A stretch of 64,000 nt of DNA from Narthecium ossifragum (taxonomy: Eukaryota; Streptophyta; Magnoliopsida; Dioscoreales; Nartheciaceae): the NCBI GenBank assembly GCA_963920575.1, contig OY986966.1, positions 22,267,656 to 22,331,655 on the forward strand, given 5' to 3'. Shown one piece after another: positions 48,036 through 57,427 of this stretch. Below the pieces are notes generated by a model that was not told the origin of the DNA, searched no databases, and saw nothing but the letters and a program-made list of their open reading frames with translations. How positions within the stretch are numbered: position 1 is the stretch's first letter; each line of letters opens with the position of its first letter. Both the position numbers and the translations under genes were made by a program.

Positions 48036-48465
48036 ATCGCCTGCCAGCCCTTGAATAGTGATTTTTTTGGTTCTTTGATTGAATTTCTTTCATAATAGAT
48101 ACCCAATGATGTTAAGAAGCATGTATGCTATTATTAGTGTATTTTTCGAGGGATTTGACGGGTGTTTTTCATGTGATTTAAATCGTAGGTATAGTTTGTG
48201 CAATGTTGGATCTATATCAATGTTAGCATGCTATATATGTACATATATACAACTATGAACATATGTATGCTTATTGTGTGTTTCTAAGCCCTACGTGAGG
48301 TTCGTGGTTGAAGCAAGGAAGTCATGCACATTGGGATGTGTAGATTGGTTGCTGGCGTTGCGCCAATGATAGTATAATCTATATACACTTCATGCTAAAC
48401 TTTAAATTATTGATTTGACATATAGTGACACCTAGGCTAGATGCTTGTATAGGTGAATGCTCTGT

Positions 48466-49299
48466 GGGTGCGTTTGGCAAACCTGAATCTGATGAATTAG
48501 CAGAATGAGGAATCTGTGGAATTAACTGAATGGGGAAAGAGCTGAATCTGGTGATTCTGTGGATTTTGGTTCTCTTGTTTGGTTGGTCTGTATGGGATGA
48601 GCTGAATCTGTTGATTCTGGTGTTTGCCTTGTCTATTATGGATAAGCTGAATCTGCTAATTTTGTGGATTCTGGTGTTTGGTTCATAAATCTATGAATTA
48701 GAACCGAGTGAATTTTGACAGCATATTAATAATAAAACTTTAAGTTTTCTTCAAATTAAGACATGTTTTTCATTATAATAATAACAATACCCATGAGATA
48801 TGATTGATCGAAATTATTGAAAATTTAGGTCAAATTAATTCTTTGAATGCATCTAATCATGTAAAATGATTGATCGAAATTATTGAAAATTTAGATATAA
48901 TTTAAGTTATAATATATTAAATGATTTTATAAATTACATTACATCTAATATTTGCTTTAAAAAATAATCAATATTGGTCTCATAACAAAGATATCGATGA
49001 TATCTTTCCAATGAGACTAATTTCATAAAGTTTCAACATGTATATTTAAAGTTATAATAAATATAGTCATAGAATGATATCAAGGGTAAAACTGTAATTC
49101 TAGAGAACCTATAATGACTGGGATCCGCTTGGGCTGGATAGCGGCGTCCGCGATTCCAAAATTTTGGAATCCGACGCGGGTCGGATTCCGCCGATTCCAA
49201 TTGATAAAACCAGCCAAACATCCGAATGAGTTGAATATGGAATCAACTCATTCCTTAATTCATCTAATTCATCTCATACCAGTGCATCCAAACAGGCCC
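48466..49299. mobile_element. TIR element (834 bp) inside LTR F
   Basis: Ends GGGTGCGTTTGG and, inverted, GGGCCTGTTTGG, flanked by TGT at 48463-48465 and 49300-49302. Comparison with the uninterrupted relative E0 shows that removing the element restores a continuous LTR. The left third repeats GAGCTGAATCTG(T/G)TGATTCTG-like units. Likely PIF/Harbinger-related, non-autonomous. Confidence 0.65.
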
Positions 49300-50312
49300 T
49301 GTATGCATTAGAGACATTCCAAGCTAGATGTGGACGATGGGTTGATCGCTGATCCGAGGGCTCGGACAACTCGGATCTAGCAAGGTTTAGGGTGTGATTG
49401 TATTGTTGGAATCTTTATGTTATCGAGGTTAATGTCTAGTTGGCTATAATGATAATGTTATTGAGGTTTAGAAGTCGTGTCGTTTCTCCAAGGCCAAGTA
49501 CTAAAGATGGTTGTCGATGTATTCCCAACGTGGGTCCCCAAGCATGAAAATCTTGCTTGGATAAGGGTGATCCTGCATGTTACTGTTTCGTTGCCTCTTG
49601 GTAACATGTTCAAGAGAGAGGTTTCATAATAGAAGCCCTTGGAACATCGATAGGGTTATAGGACCCTTGGCATACCATAGACTTAGGCGGAGAAACAACA
49701 TCGTTGTTTCTCCGTTGCCTCTTGATAACATGTTCAAGAGAGAGGTTTCATAACAGAAGCCCTTGGGACATCGATAGGGTTATAGAACCCTTGGCATATC
49801 TTAGACTTAGGCAGAGAAACAACATCGTCGTTGTTTTCCTCCCTTTTAATGCGACGTTGTGTAGAACCCTATTGAGCTTGTTGCTCACTCCTATCCGGCT
49901 GCTTTTTGCAAGTGCATGCGCCAATTCATCCTCAGTAGCTCCAGTTGGACTAGCTCTTGACGGCGCATCGACTTCCGGAGGCTTCTAAGGTCTCTGAGGG
50001 ACAGATCCTACTTTTTGACAGTTTCGTTGTAAATATCTTTCAAAGATTTGATTAAATGTATAATTTCCCTTTTTGATGATTTTTTATATAATTATGTATT
50101 TGATATCGATATATAGAATCTTGTTCCCTCTACTGTTAAATCATGTTTCCACAATGTTAGATTTACATTTATGCCATTGGAAGTTAAATTGTTCAAATTA
50201 ACTGTGGAATTTGTAGTGTATCGCGCTGATTGAAGTGAACAAGTTTAGGTCCCTCACACCCCGGTCCGGATAGGTTTTCTGGGTCGGGGTCTGACATGAA
50301 CTCCTTATGACG

Positions 50313-50638
50313 TCAAAGTCCTAGTAGGTTTGATATTGGCTGTCATCCCAAGAGCCACAGTTTCCTGCTTGCCGGCAGTGCAAAGTTCAGCTCAAACATT
50401 TCCTTTGTGATGTTGCCACCTTCGCAGAAGCCTACCGCCATGGCAACTATATCAGCACTATCTTCTATGTGCACCTTGTCATTTCGATCCGTCCACAACT
50501 TGTTTACCAGCTGAAGCCTCCTGTGTTTCCCATCGAGTGGCACATGCCATTTCATGTATATTCGCTCCCGATCCTCTTCCGTCAGCCGGGAGTTTAGTCT
50601 TCTTGCAAGAAACTCCCTTTCATGCTTCAATGCTTTAA
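50313..50638 (-). pseudogene. Kinesin-7 (NACK-type) C-terminal fragment
   Basis: The minus strand encodes ALKHEREFLARRLNSRLTEE, YMKWHVPLDGKHRRLQLVNK, ADIVAMAVGFCEGGNITKEM and FELNFALPASRKLW. These match the C-terminal DUF3490 region of plant NACK-type kinesins, which act in cytokinesis at the phragmoplast. Near 50343 the frame shifts; in another frame QPISNLLGL and a stop at 50313-50315 give the native terminus. The motor domain is absent. At 50638 the sequence changes abruptly to a retrotransposon LTR end. Decayed 5'-truncated copy. Confidence 0.82.
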
Positions 50639-50751
50639 TAGTTATCTGTGTTTCTGGATCTTTTCTACTTGTCTCTCTGTGGGTTCGACCTCTCTTATGT
50701 TGTACTGCACCGCGACCGCTGTGCGAGACACATTTGAGTGATATCAAAAAT

Positions 50752-50771
50752 TTGGCACCGTTGTCGGGGAG
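50752..50771 (+). other. Primer binding site, tRNA-Asp type
   Basis: TTTGGCACCGTTGTCGGGGA follows the LTR end GATATCA. The Athila lineage usually has TGGCGCCGTTGCCGGGGA, so two bases differ. Confidence 0.8.
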
Positions 50772-51501
50772 ACGGTTCAGAAAAGCGCCAGAATCATCAG
50801 TAGCACTGTCGCGCCAGAATCATCAGTAGCACTGTCGCCCAACCGGGCTGGGCGACGCGAACCAGAACCTAACTAAAATCTCAATCAAATCATATGAAAC
50901 TTAAAACAGAAATTAAGCTAACCAAGAGGCACACAACAACAACAAGAACATCCAGATCCACCGACTAAATTAAGAGAAAAACCCATATTAACCCACGTAG
51001 GAAGAAACATATCGGACTAAGCCAACCTCAGCCGAATCTTCACTGTACGAGTACCAAACCGGCTTCAAACCAAGCCAAGGATCTTCCTCTCGCAGCCACA
51101 AATCCAACGAGCCCTCAAGCACTCAAAATGATGGCCTGAGGAGGTAGAACGGAGAGGAAGAAGATGGCAGATGGAAACAGGGGAAACAGAACCGCGGGAA
51201 AGAAGAAGGAAGAAGAAGAAGAAAGAAGAAGACGGAAGGAGGAAGGAGAAGCCAGGGAAGAGAGGAAGATGAAGAGTATAAGGGAGAGGAGAAAAGATTT
51301 TTCTTCTCACCCTCTGACAGCGGAGAGCGACGGCCAACGGCGGCTGTCCACTCAGAAACCCACCGCCTCAACTTCCTGACAGAAGGAGATCGATCTCCTT
51401 AGCATTGGAAGATCGATCTCTTTCGCCCAGAAAGTCAAACTTGGGGTAAAACACAAACCCAAGCTCAGATCTTCCGATCCATGATCCACCTAACCATTCT
51501 A

Positions 51502-51601
51502 GGGTCCGTTTGGATACACGGGATCCGCCGGGATCCCGTGTATCCGGTGAACGCGCGGTTCCCGCACCGCGGGATCCAGCGTTTGGGTGCACACGCGGCC
51601 C
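51502..51601. mobile_element. 100-bp foldback MITE in LTR H
   Basis: Ends GGGTCCGTTTGG and GGGCCGCGTGTG, with a strong internal dyad (ACACGGGATCC / GGATCCCGTGT). Comparison with E1 near 43820 shows the empty site CCATTCTAA, implying a 2-bp TA duplication. Confidence 0.6.
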
Positions 51602-51711
51602 TAATCAAACACTATCACAAACATGATCAGTGTGTGCACACGCGGGTGTGAAACAAACCGACAATGCACAATTTACCAAATTACCCTTGTGGTCTACAAC
51701 GAGCCACGGGC

Positions 51712-52110
51712 TCAACCCAAACTTTAAGACCCGGGGTACCTGGGTATCGGTGTTCGCCTGGAGGGCATGTGGCTGAACCAGGTAACCGGATAAGCAACTA
51801 CTCGTAGATAATAAGTATATTAGTAACCCTTATAAGACAACGTGTTTTAAAGCCGTGATGGCAGTGATCCGTCAGAAAACTCCATGGTTAAGCGTGCTTG
51901 CCTAGGAGCGGTCTCAGGATGGTTGACCCATGTGATGTTTTCTCAGATTTCTACGGTGAGCTAAAAGCGAATAATATTGTGTCAGATGGGATTCTCGGGT
52001 GGATCTTGTACATAGCCCGCAAGCCCTGGGCGCCAAAAGCGAATAATATTGTGTCGGATGGGATCCTCGGGTGGATCTTGGACGGCGGGAGCCGTTACAC
52101 AGACGATTGG
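51712..52110 (+). mobile_element. Cassandra-like fragment with 5S rRNA-type promoter
   Basis: 51867-51935 resembles plant 5S rRNA: GATCCGTCAGAAAACTCC, GGTTAAGCGTGCTTG (box A region, 51886-51900) and AGGATGGTTGACCC (box C, 51916-51929). The A-to-C spacing is 29 bases, as in 5S genes. The flanks are not 5S. AAAAGCGAATAATATTGTGT occurs at 51963 and again at 52035. Cassandra TRIM retrotransposons carry 5S sequences in their LTRs, and this fits a decayed LTR of that kind. It is not a functional 5S gene. Confidence 0.6.
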
Positions 52111-52119
52111 CCCAGTAGT

Positions 52120-53940
52120 TGATAAGTGCATGAAAGTGCACTCTGAACAGTATTATAACCATCTCAATTGCTAGATTATTATCATTAATCAGCATCTTTA
52201 TTACTATTTTTATATCTATATGTTGCTTCACATGGTTGTTTGGAAAATACAGGAAATTGGAGCTAAAAGAAGTTAAAAAGAGTATATGGAGCAACTTCAC
52301 AAATTAATCTGTACCTGCTCGTGAAGAACCAGATGATGTACCATATATGGTTGGAAAGCTCTTGAAGTCTAGATTCTGGGGAATTTTACGGTTCGTGATT
52401 CCGAGTTTCCTAGAGGAAGTTACAGCAATTTTAGTACCGATGGCGCAGTCTGGATGGCAGAAAGGAAAATAAGCTGGAAGTCTGAGCGATCCGCCGATCG
52501 ATCGGACCTCGCAGAATCGTGACAGAACATGTGTTTTTTGGCTGAACATGGTCCGATCGATCCCTCCATCGCTCCTATAGGGTCTGATCGATCCGACACC
52601 AATGGTCCGATCGATCGGACTCGGAAAAAGCCAAAAACAGCGGATTTTTACTCAACCGATCGATCCAACACTCATAATTCGATCGATCGGACTTGGGAAT
52701 TAAAGGGTGACAGAACGTATGCTTTTTAGAGGAGCAGAGTTCGATCGATCCGTCCATCGATCGAACTCGGGAAGAGCCAGAGACGAAGGATTTTTACGAA
52801 ATCGATCGATCCGACTCCCTTAGTCCGATCGATCGGACTCGGGCGTAAATAGAAGATTGGAGATTTCAAGAGACCGATCGATCCAACATCCCGAGAAGGA
52901 TCGATCGGACTTGCCCAGTGACGAAAATCAACGGTTTTGATTAATCCGAGTTTACTAATTCTTGGACCCTATAAATAGGAAACTTAGGGCTAATCAAAGG
53001 GGACTTCTTGGACGTTTTTGGAGGCTCTTTCTGGACGTTTTCCAAGGGAAGAAGATGAAGACATCTCCATCCATGGCCGAGTAATCCGCGGGTATGGCGG
53101 ACGGATGATCTAGCGAGGATTAGGGTTTCTTCTCCAACAATGGTTCATAGTTTTTAATCTTAATTGTTAAACTCTTTTCTATGTATTGGATCTTCAAATA
53201 TTATTTTCAGATTATGGATTTCTATGTGGTTAAACATTATTATAAATCCAGTCATGCTTCTTTTATGATATTGTGATCCCATAGTTATCTCCTTTGATTC
53301 TCTTGCCGAGTCTCGTGAGACCTTTGCTATGCATTGCCCGTAGTGACAGCTGGTATTGTGTATTCTTAGGGATCTGGTTAGATAAGGTTGGGGCTCTATA
53401 CCGTGAGATTTTTGCTATGCATTGCCGATTGTGAGAGTTGGTATTGTGTATTCTTAGAGATCCGGTTAGAGTTAGGGCTTTGTCCCGATGAACTTTTGCT
53501 GCGCGTTGCCTGTAGTTACAGCCGGTATCGTGTATTCTTAGGTTTGGTTGGATGAAGTTAGGACTATAAAAAGGAAGAACCAATCATAGTAAGAGACATT
53601 TATATTTTATCAGATTCATAATTCTATATCTTCCGGTTAAGGTGATTGGGATGTGAATCCCTTAACTGAGTATTATATGGACCATTGAGAAGAGAAGAGC
53701 CTAAATCTGAGTGACGTGATTCCTGAAGCCTAGCCTCATTCAAATCCTGATTTCTTTCGTTAACTGTATCTTACCATTACATTTTCGATCTATTTTCTTA
53801 ACTTTCATCGCTCTTGATTGTTTTCAATTCATTGTTATCTGTGTTTCTGGATCTTTCCTGCTTGTCTCTCTGTGGGATTCGACCTCTCTTATGCTGTACT
53901 GCACCGCGACCGCTGTGCGTGACACATTTGAGCGACATCA
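52120..53940 (+). mobile_element. Solo LTR D (TGATAAGTGC family), 1821 bp
   Basis: From TGATAAGTGCATG to GCGACATCA. Flanks are GTAGT at 52115-52119 and GGAGT at 53941-53945, four of five bases matching. The last ~110 bp match the truncated 5' LTR of the Athila-like element at 50639-50747. TATA box at 52970-52977. A GATCGATC cluster lies at 52485-52915. Confidence 0.78.
52485..52915. repeat. Cluster of about 12 GATCGATC palindromes in LTR D
   Basis: About 12 copies such as GTCCGATCGATCGGAC and ACCGATCGATCCAAC in 430 bp. It ends about 55 bp before the TATA box, the same arrangement as in D'. Confidence 0.9.
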
Positions 53941-54060
53941 GGAGTAGAGTGACATGTCCTCACAAGCACGATTGACAACATCAAGGCGGTAACTTCGTTC
54001 CCTTCTTTACTCTTTATTTCCTTTTTCTTATTTCTATTTTGATTGTGTGATTGTTGGTGT

Positions 54061-54857
54061 ATGCCTCGGTATAGAGACGAATTAGGCAGATTTGCTAGAC
54101 ATCCCGAGAGTGATTCTGATACCTCTGATAGTGACGCATACATTGTTGATCTTTTTGACGCACAGTCTCAAACTTCACGACATTCTTTGATTTTGGTTGA
54201 ACACGAAGAACAGCAGGCTCCTCGGAGTTTGCAAGAGTATATGCATCCCACACGCACTGCTACACCTTCATGCATCATGTTTCCACTTAATGCACCACAT
54301 GTGGACTTTAAGCCTGACATGATTCAACTGCTTCCTACCTTTCACGGGTTGGAAAATTAAAATCCATATATGCATATTAGGGAGTTTGAGGAGATAGTAG
54401 CGACCTTCCATGGCCAACCAGGTGCACTAGATATGATCCGACTTAAGTTCTTCCCCTTCTCACTGAAGGATAAAGCGAAGAGTTGGTTATATTCTTTGAG
54501 ACCATGATCGTATGATCTTGGGCTGTAAAGACACAGATGTTTCTCAACAAGTATTTCCCACAACACAAAACCAATACACTTAAGAAACAAATTTCAACCT
54601 TCACACAGAAGGATAGTGAAACCTTGTATTACCCGTGGGAACGATTTCAAGACATGTTGAATTTATGTCCTTATCATGGATATGAAAGTTGGTGTCTTGT
54701 TAGTTATTTTTTTGATGGTTTAACTGTTAGAAAACGCCAATTTGTTGAGATAATGTGTAATGGTGAATTTTTGCAAAAAGATCCTGATGCAGCGATTGAA
54801 TATTTGACTGAGCTTGTTAAGAAAGCTCATACATGGACTGCACCGAGTGCAACATAA
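54061..54857 (+). pseudogene. Athila-like gag pseudogene
   Basis: The start MPRYRDELGRFARHPE leads into LLPTFHGLEN, then a stop at 54358, then NPYMHIREFEEIVATFHG and LKFFPFSLKDKAKSWLYSL before another break. A final open part, 54537-54857, contains FLNKYFPQHKTNTLKKQIS and ERFQDMLNLCPYHGYE. This is the usual gag of Athila/Tat-group elements. At least two inactivating changes. Confidence 0.85.
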
Positions 54858-55464
54858 AGTACAAACAAGCCCAGACCACCACCGCAACAACAAGATGGAG
54901 GAATTTATTAGCTGCGGGAGGAGGATGCACTCAAGGCTAAAGTAGAGAGCATGACAAGAGAGCTGGAGCTATTAAAGACCAAAGACATTATGGCTGCCCG
55001 GACCTCTCCATACAGTGAACCTCCAAGGGCGGCTGGGCGTTGTGTGATCTGTCAGGACGTGGGACCACCAGATTGATGATTGCCCCACTTATGCTGAGAT
55101 GAGGGGTGTGTACGATCAGCATTGCAACGTTGTAGGTGGATTCAGGAGACCGTACACTCCTTACTCGGAAACGTATAATCCAGGATGACGAGAGCATCCA
55201 AATTTCAGCTGGAAGTCGAATGCTTCACAAAGCAACGTGCATCATCAACCGCCACCTAATAAGCCTTTTTCTAACCCTCCCTATAATGCATATGTTTTTC
55301 CTAGGCCTACATTTTCTGATAATTTGCAGGAGCTGAAATCTATGATTGTGGAGGAATCTAAAGAAAGAAAGGAGGATGTTCGAGAGATCAAGAGCGGAAT
55401 CATGAAGCTGATCAACGCATTGAGCGTGCACGAACAAGGGAAGTTCCCAGCTCAACCCCAATAG

Positions 55465-56490
55465 ATGCGGGTATCCAGTGTTGAGCAAACCAACGTGAAA
55501 GAGATGAACACCGTAACTACAAGAAGCAGAAAAACAACAATAAGTCCTTCAGGGGAGCCAGCCGAACCTCCTATTGTTGTTGAAGAAGAGGACCGGATTG
55601 AGGAGAACCATGCAGAGACCGATCATTCAAATGGCCCTACGCCATGTGACTTTAAGGTACATGTCCCTTTCCCTCAGGCATTGAAATCTACTAAATTGAC
55701 TATGGAGCCCAACAGTGAGGTTTTGGAGCATCTTCGGCATGTTAAGGTAAACCTTCCTCTTTTGGATGTTACTAAGCAAATTCCTACATATGCTAAAGTG
55801 ATTAAAGACTTATGCAATATGAAGAGACGACATCATGTTAAGAAAACTATACTTTTAACTGAGCAGGTTAGTGCACTGCTTCAGCATAGGATTTCTCCAA
55901 AATACAAAGATCCTGGTTGTCCTACTGTGTCTTGTTTAATTGAAAATCATCAAGTAGGACAAGCCTTATTAGATCTTGGTGCAAGTGTTAATTTAATGCA
56001 ATATTCTATGTACTTCCAATTAGGTTAGGACAGATTAAGTCGACATCTGTAGTTCTGCAACTGGCAGATAAATTCACGAAAACTCCACGGGGAGTAGTGG
56101 AGGATGTGCTTGTGCAAATAGATAAATTTTATTATCATGTTGATTTCTTAGTCTTGGATACACATGCTGTAGTAACTTTTGAATCTAGAATTCTAATTAT
56201 CTTAGGTAGACCGTTTCTTGCTACTGTTAACGCTATAATTAATTGCAGTAATAGTCTAATGAAATTGACTTTTGGAAATATGACTCTGGAAATTAATGTT
56301 TTTAATATTGCTAAGCAGCCTACTGAGGATGATGAATGCCAACAGATTTACAATATTGATTCGCTCACTGAAGAGGAGTTTGCTGCAACTGAAATTAATT
56401 CTCTTGAATTAGATTTGGATGAAAATGTTGATGTTGATGGTATGTGCAAAAATTTGGAACATTGCTCTTTTGCAGGTCCATGGCATTCAA
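55465..56490 (+). pseudogene. Athila-like protease region pseudogene
   Basis: Encodes KYKDPGCPTVSCLIENHQVG, LLDLGASVNLM (retropepsin-like active site, D-L-G), then after a stop near 56026 LQLADKFTKTPRGVVEDVLV, FLVLDTHAV and IILGRPFLATVNAIINC. These are signature stretches of the Athila protease/pre-RT region. Reverse transcriptase does not follow. Confidence 0.85.
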
Positions 56491-56500
56491 GGTTTGAGGA

Positions 56501-57427
56501 TGTGAGGACCTGCCCCTGTACCCCTGTGGCTCGTTGTAAACCGCAAGGGCAATTTGGTAAATGTCGGGGTTGCTTCCCATTGCAGTAGTCCGCGGTTGAA
56601 GGTCGGGGTACCGTCGTAATGCCGGGACCCGCTGTGGAGCAGCTGGCAGCGGTTGGTAGTACCGCTGCAGCGATCCGGTTGGACTTGTATGCTATCCTTA
56701 ACATATTGTTGCTTGCTTACCTCTAATCTGTGTATGTTCATAGCATGCATTCCTTGTTGTGCATTAGTTACATGGTTAGGGCGTGGGTGATATATGGGTC
56801 GCCGTCCCGAGGCTTGAAGCTCGGATTTAGCCCTAGGACTGGGGTTGGGTCGTTTAGACCCGGTTCAAATTATGGTGTCCAGTCAAACTTGATGATATGC
56901 TTAGATAACTGGTACACCTGTTGCTTGATGATTATAGAGGTCGTGTCGGATGCTGAGGTGTAGCCAGTGTTCCACGGTGGTTGACTTTTGAGTAGAGTAG
57001 TTGCCTACTCAGCGGTGTCATTTCCCGCATGCAGTGTTGGGTTACTGCTTGTGAGTCAGCAATGTTGTTTCCTGCTACTGAGTGTGACATGACATGTGAC
57101 CAGCTAGGCTGAAAGACCATGATCGTGGGCCTCAGGGGCACGTGGTGGGGTTATGGGACCCATGTATACACCCAGGTCTTACTTGAGGGCGACACTGTTG
57201 CGTTTCCCTCTTCCTTCTTTGTGTCGTTAGGTTCAACCCTACTGAGCTTCATGGTCACTCCTACTCGGGCTGCGTTTTGTAGGTGCATGCGTCAGTTCTT
57301 CTTCTGTGGCCCCTACCGGGCAGTTGGTCGGCGGCGCTAGGCGGAGTCTGAGAGCTAGTGATCTTTTACTGCTTTTAACCTATGTTAGATAACCTCCTAT
57401 GGGAGTAATGTTGTATTTGAATCTTCC
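56501..57427 (+). repeat. LTR fragment G1 (TGTGAGGACC family), internally deleted
   Basis: Begins TGTGAGGACCTGCCCC. After about 60 bp it jumps to sequence equivalent to the reverse of E1 near 42590, continues to the equivalent of 41700, and stops about 200 bp short of the LTR end. No target repeat was found. Confidence 0.7.

Larger units (their letters stand above)
46818..50296 (+). mobile_element. Solo LTR F (TGTGAGGACA family), interrupted by a MITE
   Basis: Starts TGTGAGGACATG and ends GGTCTGACA. Flanks are TGAAT at 46813-46817 and TGAAC at 50297-50301, a 4-of-5 target repeat. Minus the 837-bp MITE insertion, it is about 2.64 kb. It is a close relative of E0 in the opposite orientation. 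A TATAAATA box is at 47099-47106. Five imperfect GGTCGA palindromes lie at 47793-48035. Confidence 0.82.
50833..53964 (-). mobile_element. Solo LTR H (TGTGAGGACC family), with nested insertions
   Basis: Minus-strand LTR from TGTGAGGACATG at 53964 to GGGCGACA at 50833. A perfect 5-bp target repeat AGCAC is at 50828-50832 and 53965-53969. It inserted in the leader of the Athila-like element. It contains a 100-bp foldback element, a 5S-like fragment and solo LTR D. Its own sequence is shorter than that of E1, so it is internally deleted. Confidence 0.82.
50639..56500 (+). mobile_element. Remnant of Athila-like Ty3/gypsy element
   Basis: Begins with only the last ~110 bp of a 5' LTR (50639-50747, homologous to the end of LTR D), then a primer binding site, a leader interrupted by solo LTR H (50833-53964), then gag and protease pseudogenes. 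Reverse transcriptase, integrase and the 3' LTR are missing. The right side is joined to LTR G1 at 56501. Confidence 0.8.

Noticed and set aside
37196..50296. E0 and F as arms of one giant inverted repeat or TIR element
   Set aside because: Both have LTR ends TGTG...GACA and separate target repeats, so they are two insertions of related LTRs in opposite directions.
51867..51935. Functional 5S rRNA gene
   Set aside because: Only the inner ~70 bases resemble 5S. The start and end of the rRNA and a terminator T-run are missing.
52120..56500. LTR D as the 5' LTR of the gag/protease element
   Set aside because: The primer binding site lies at 50752 after another LTR end. D has its own near-match target repeat inside LTR H.
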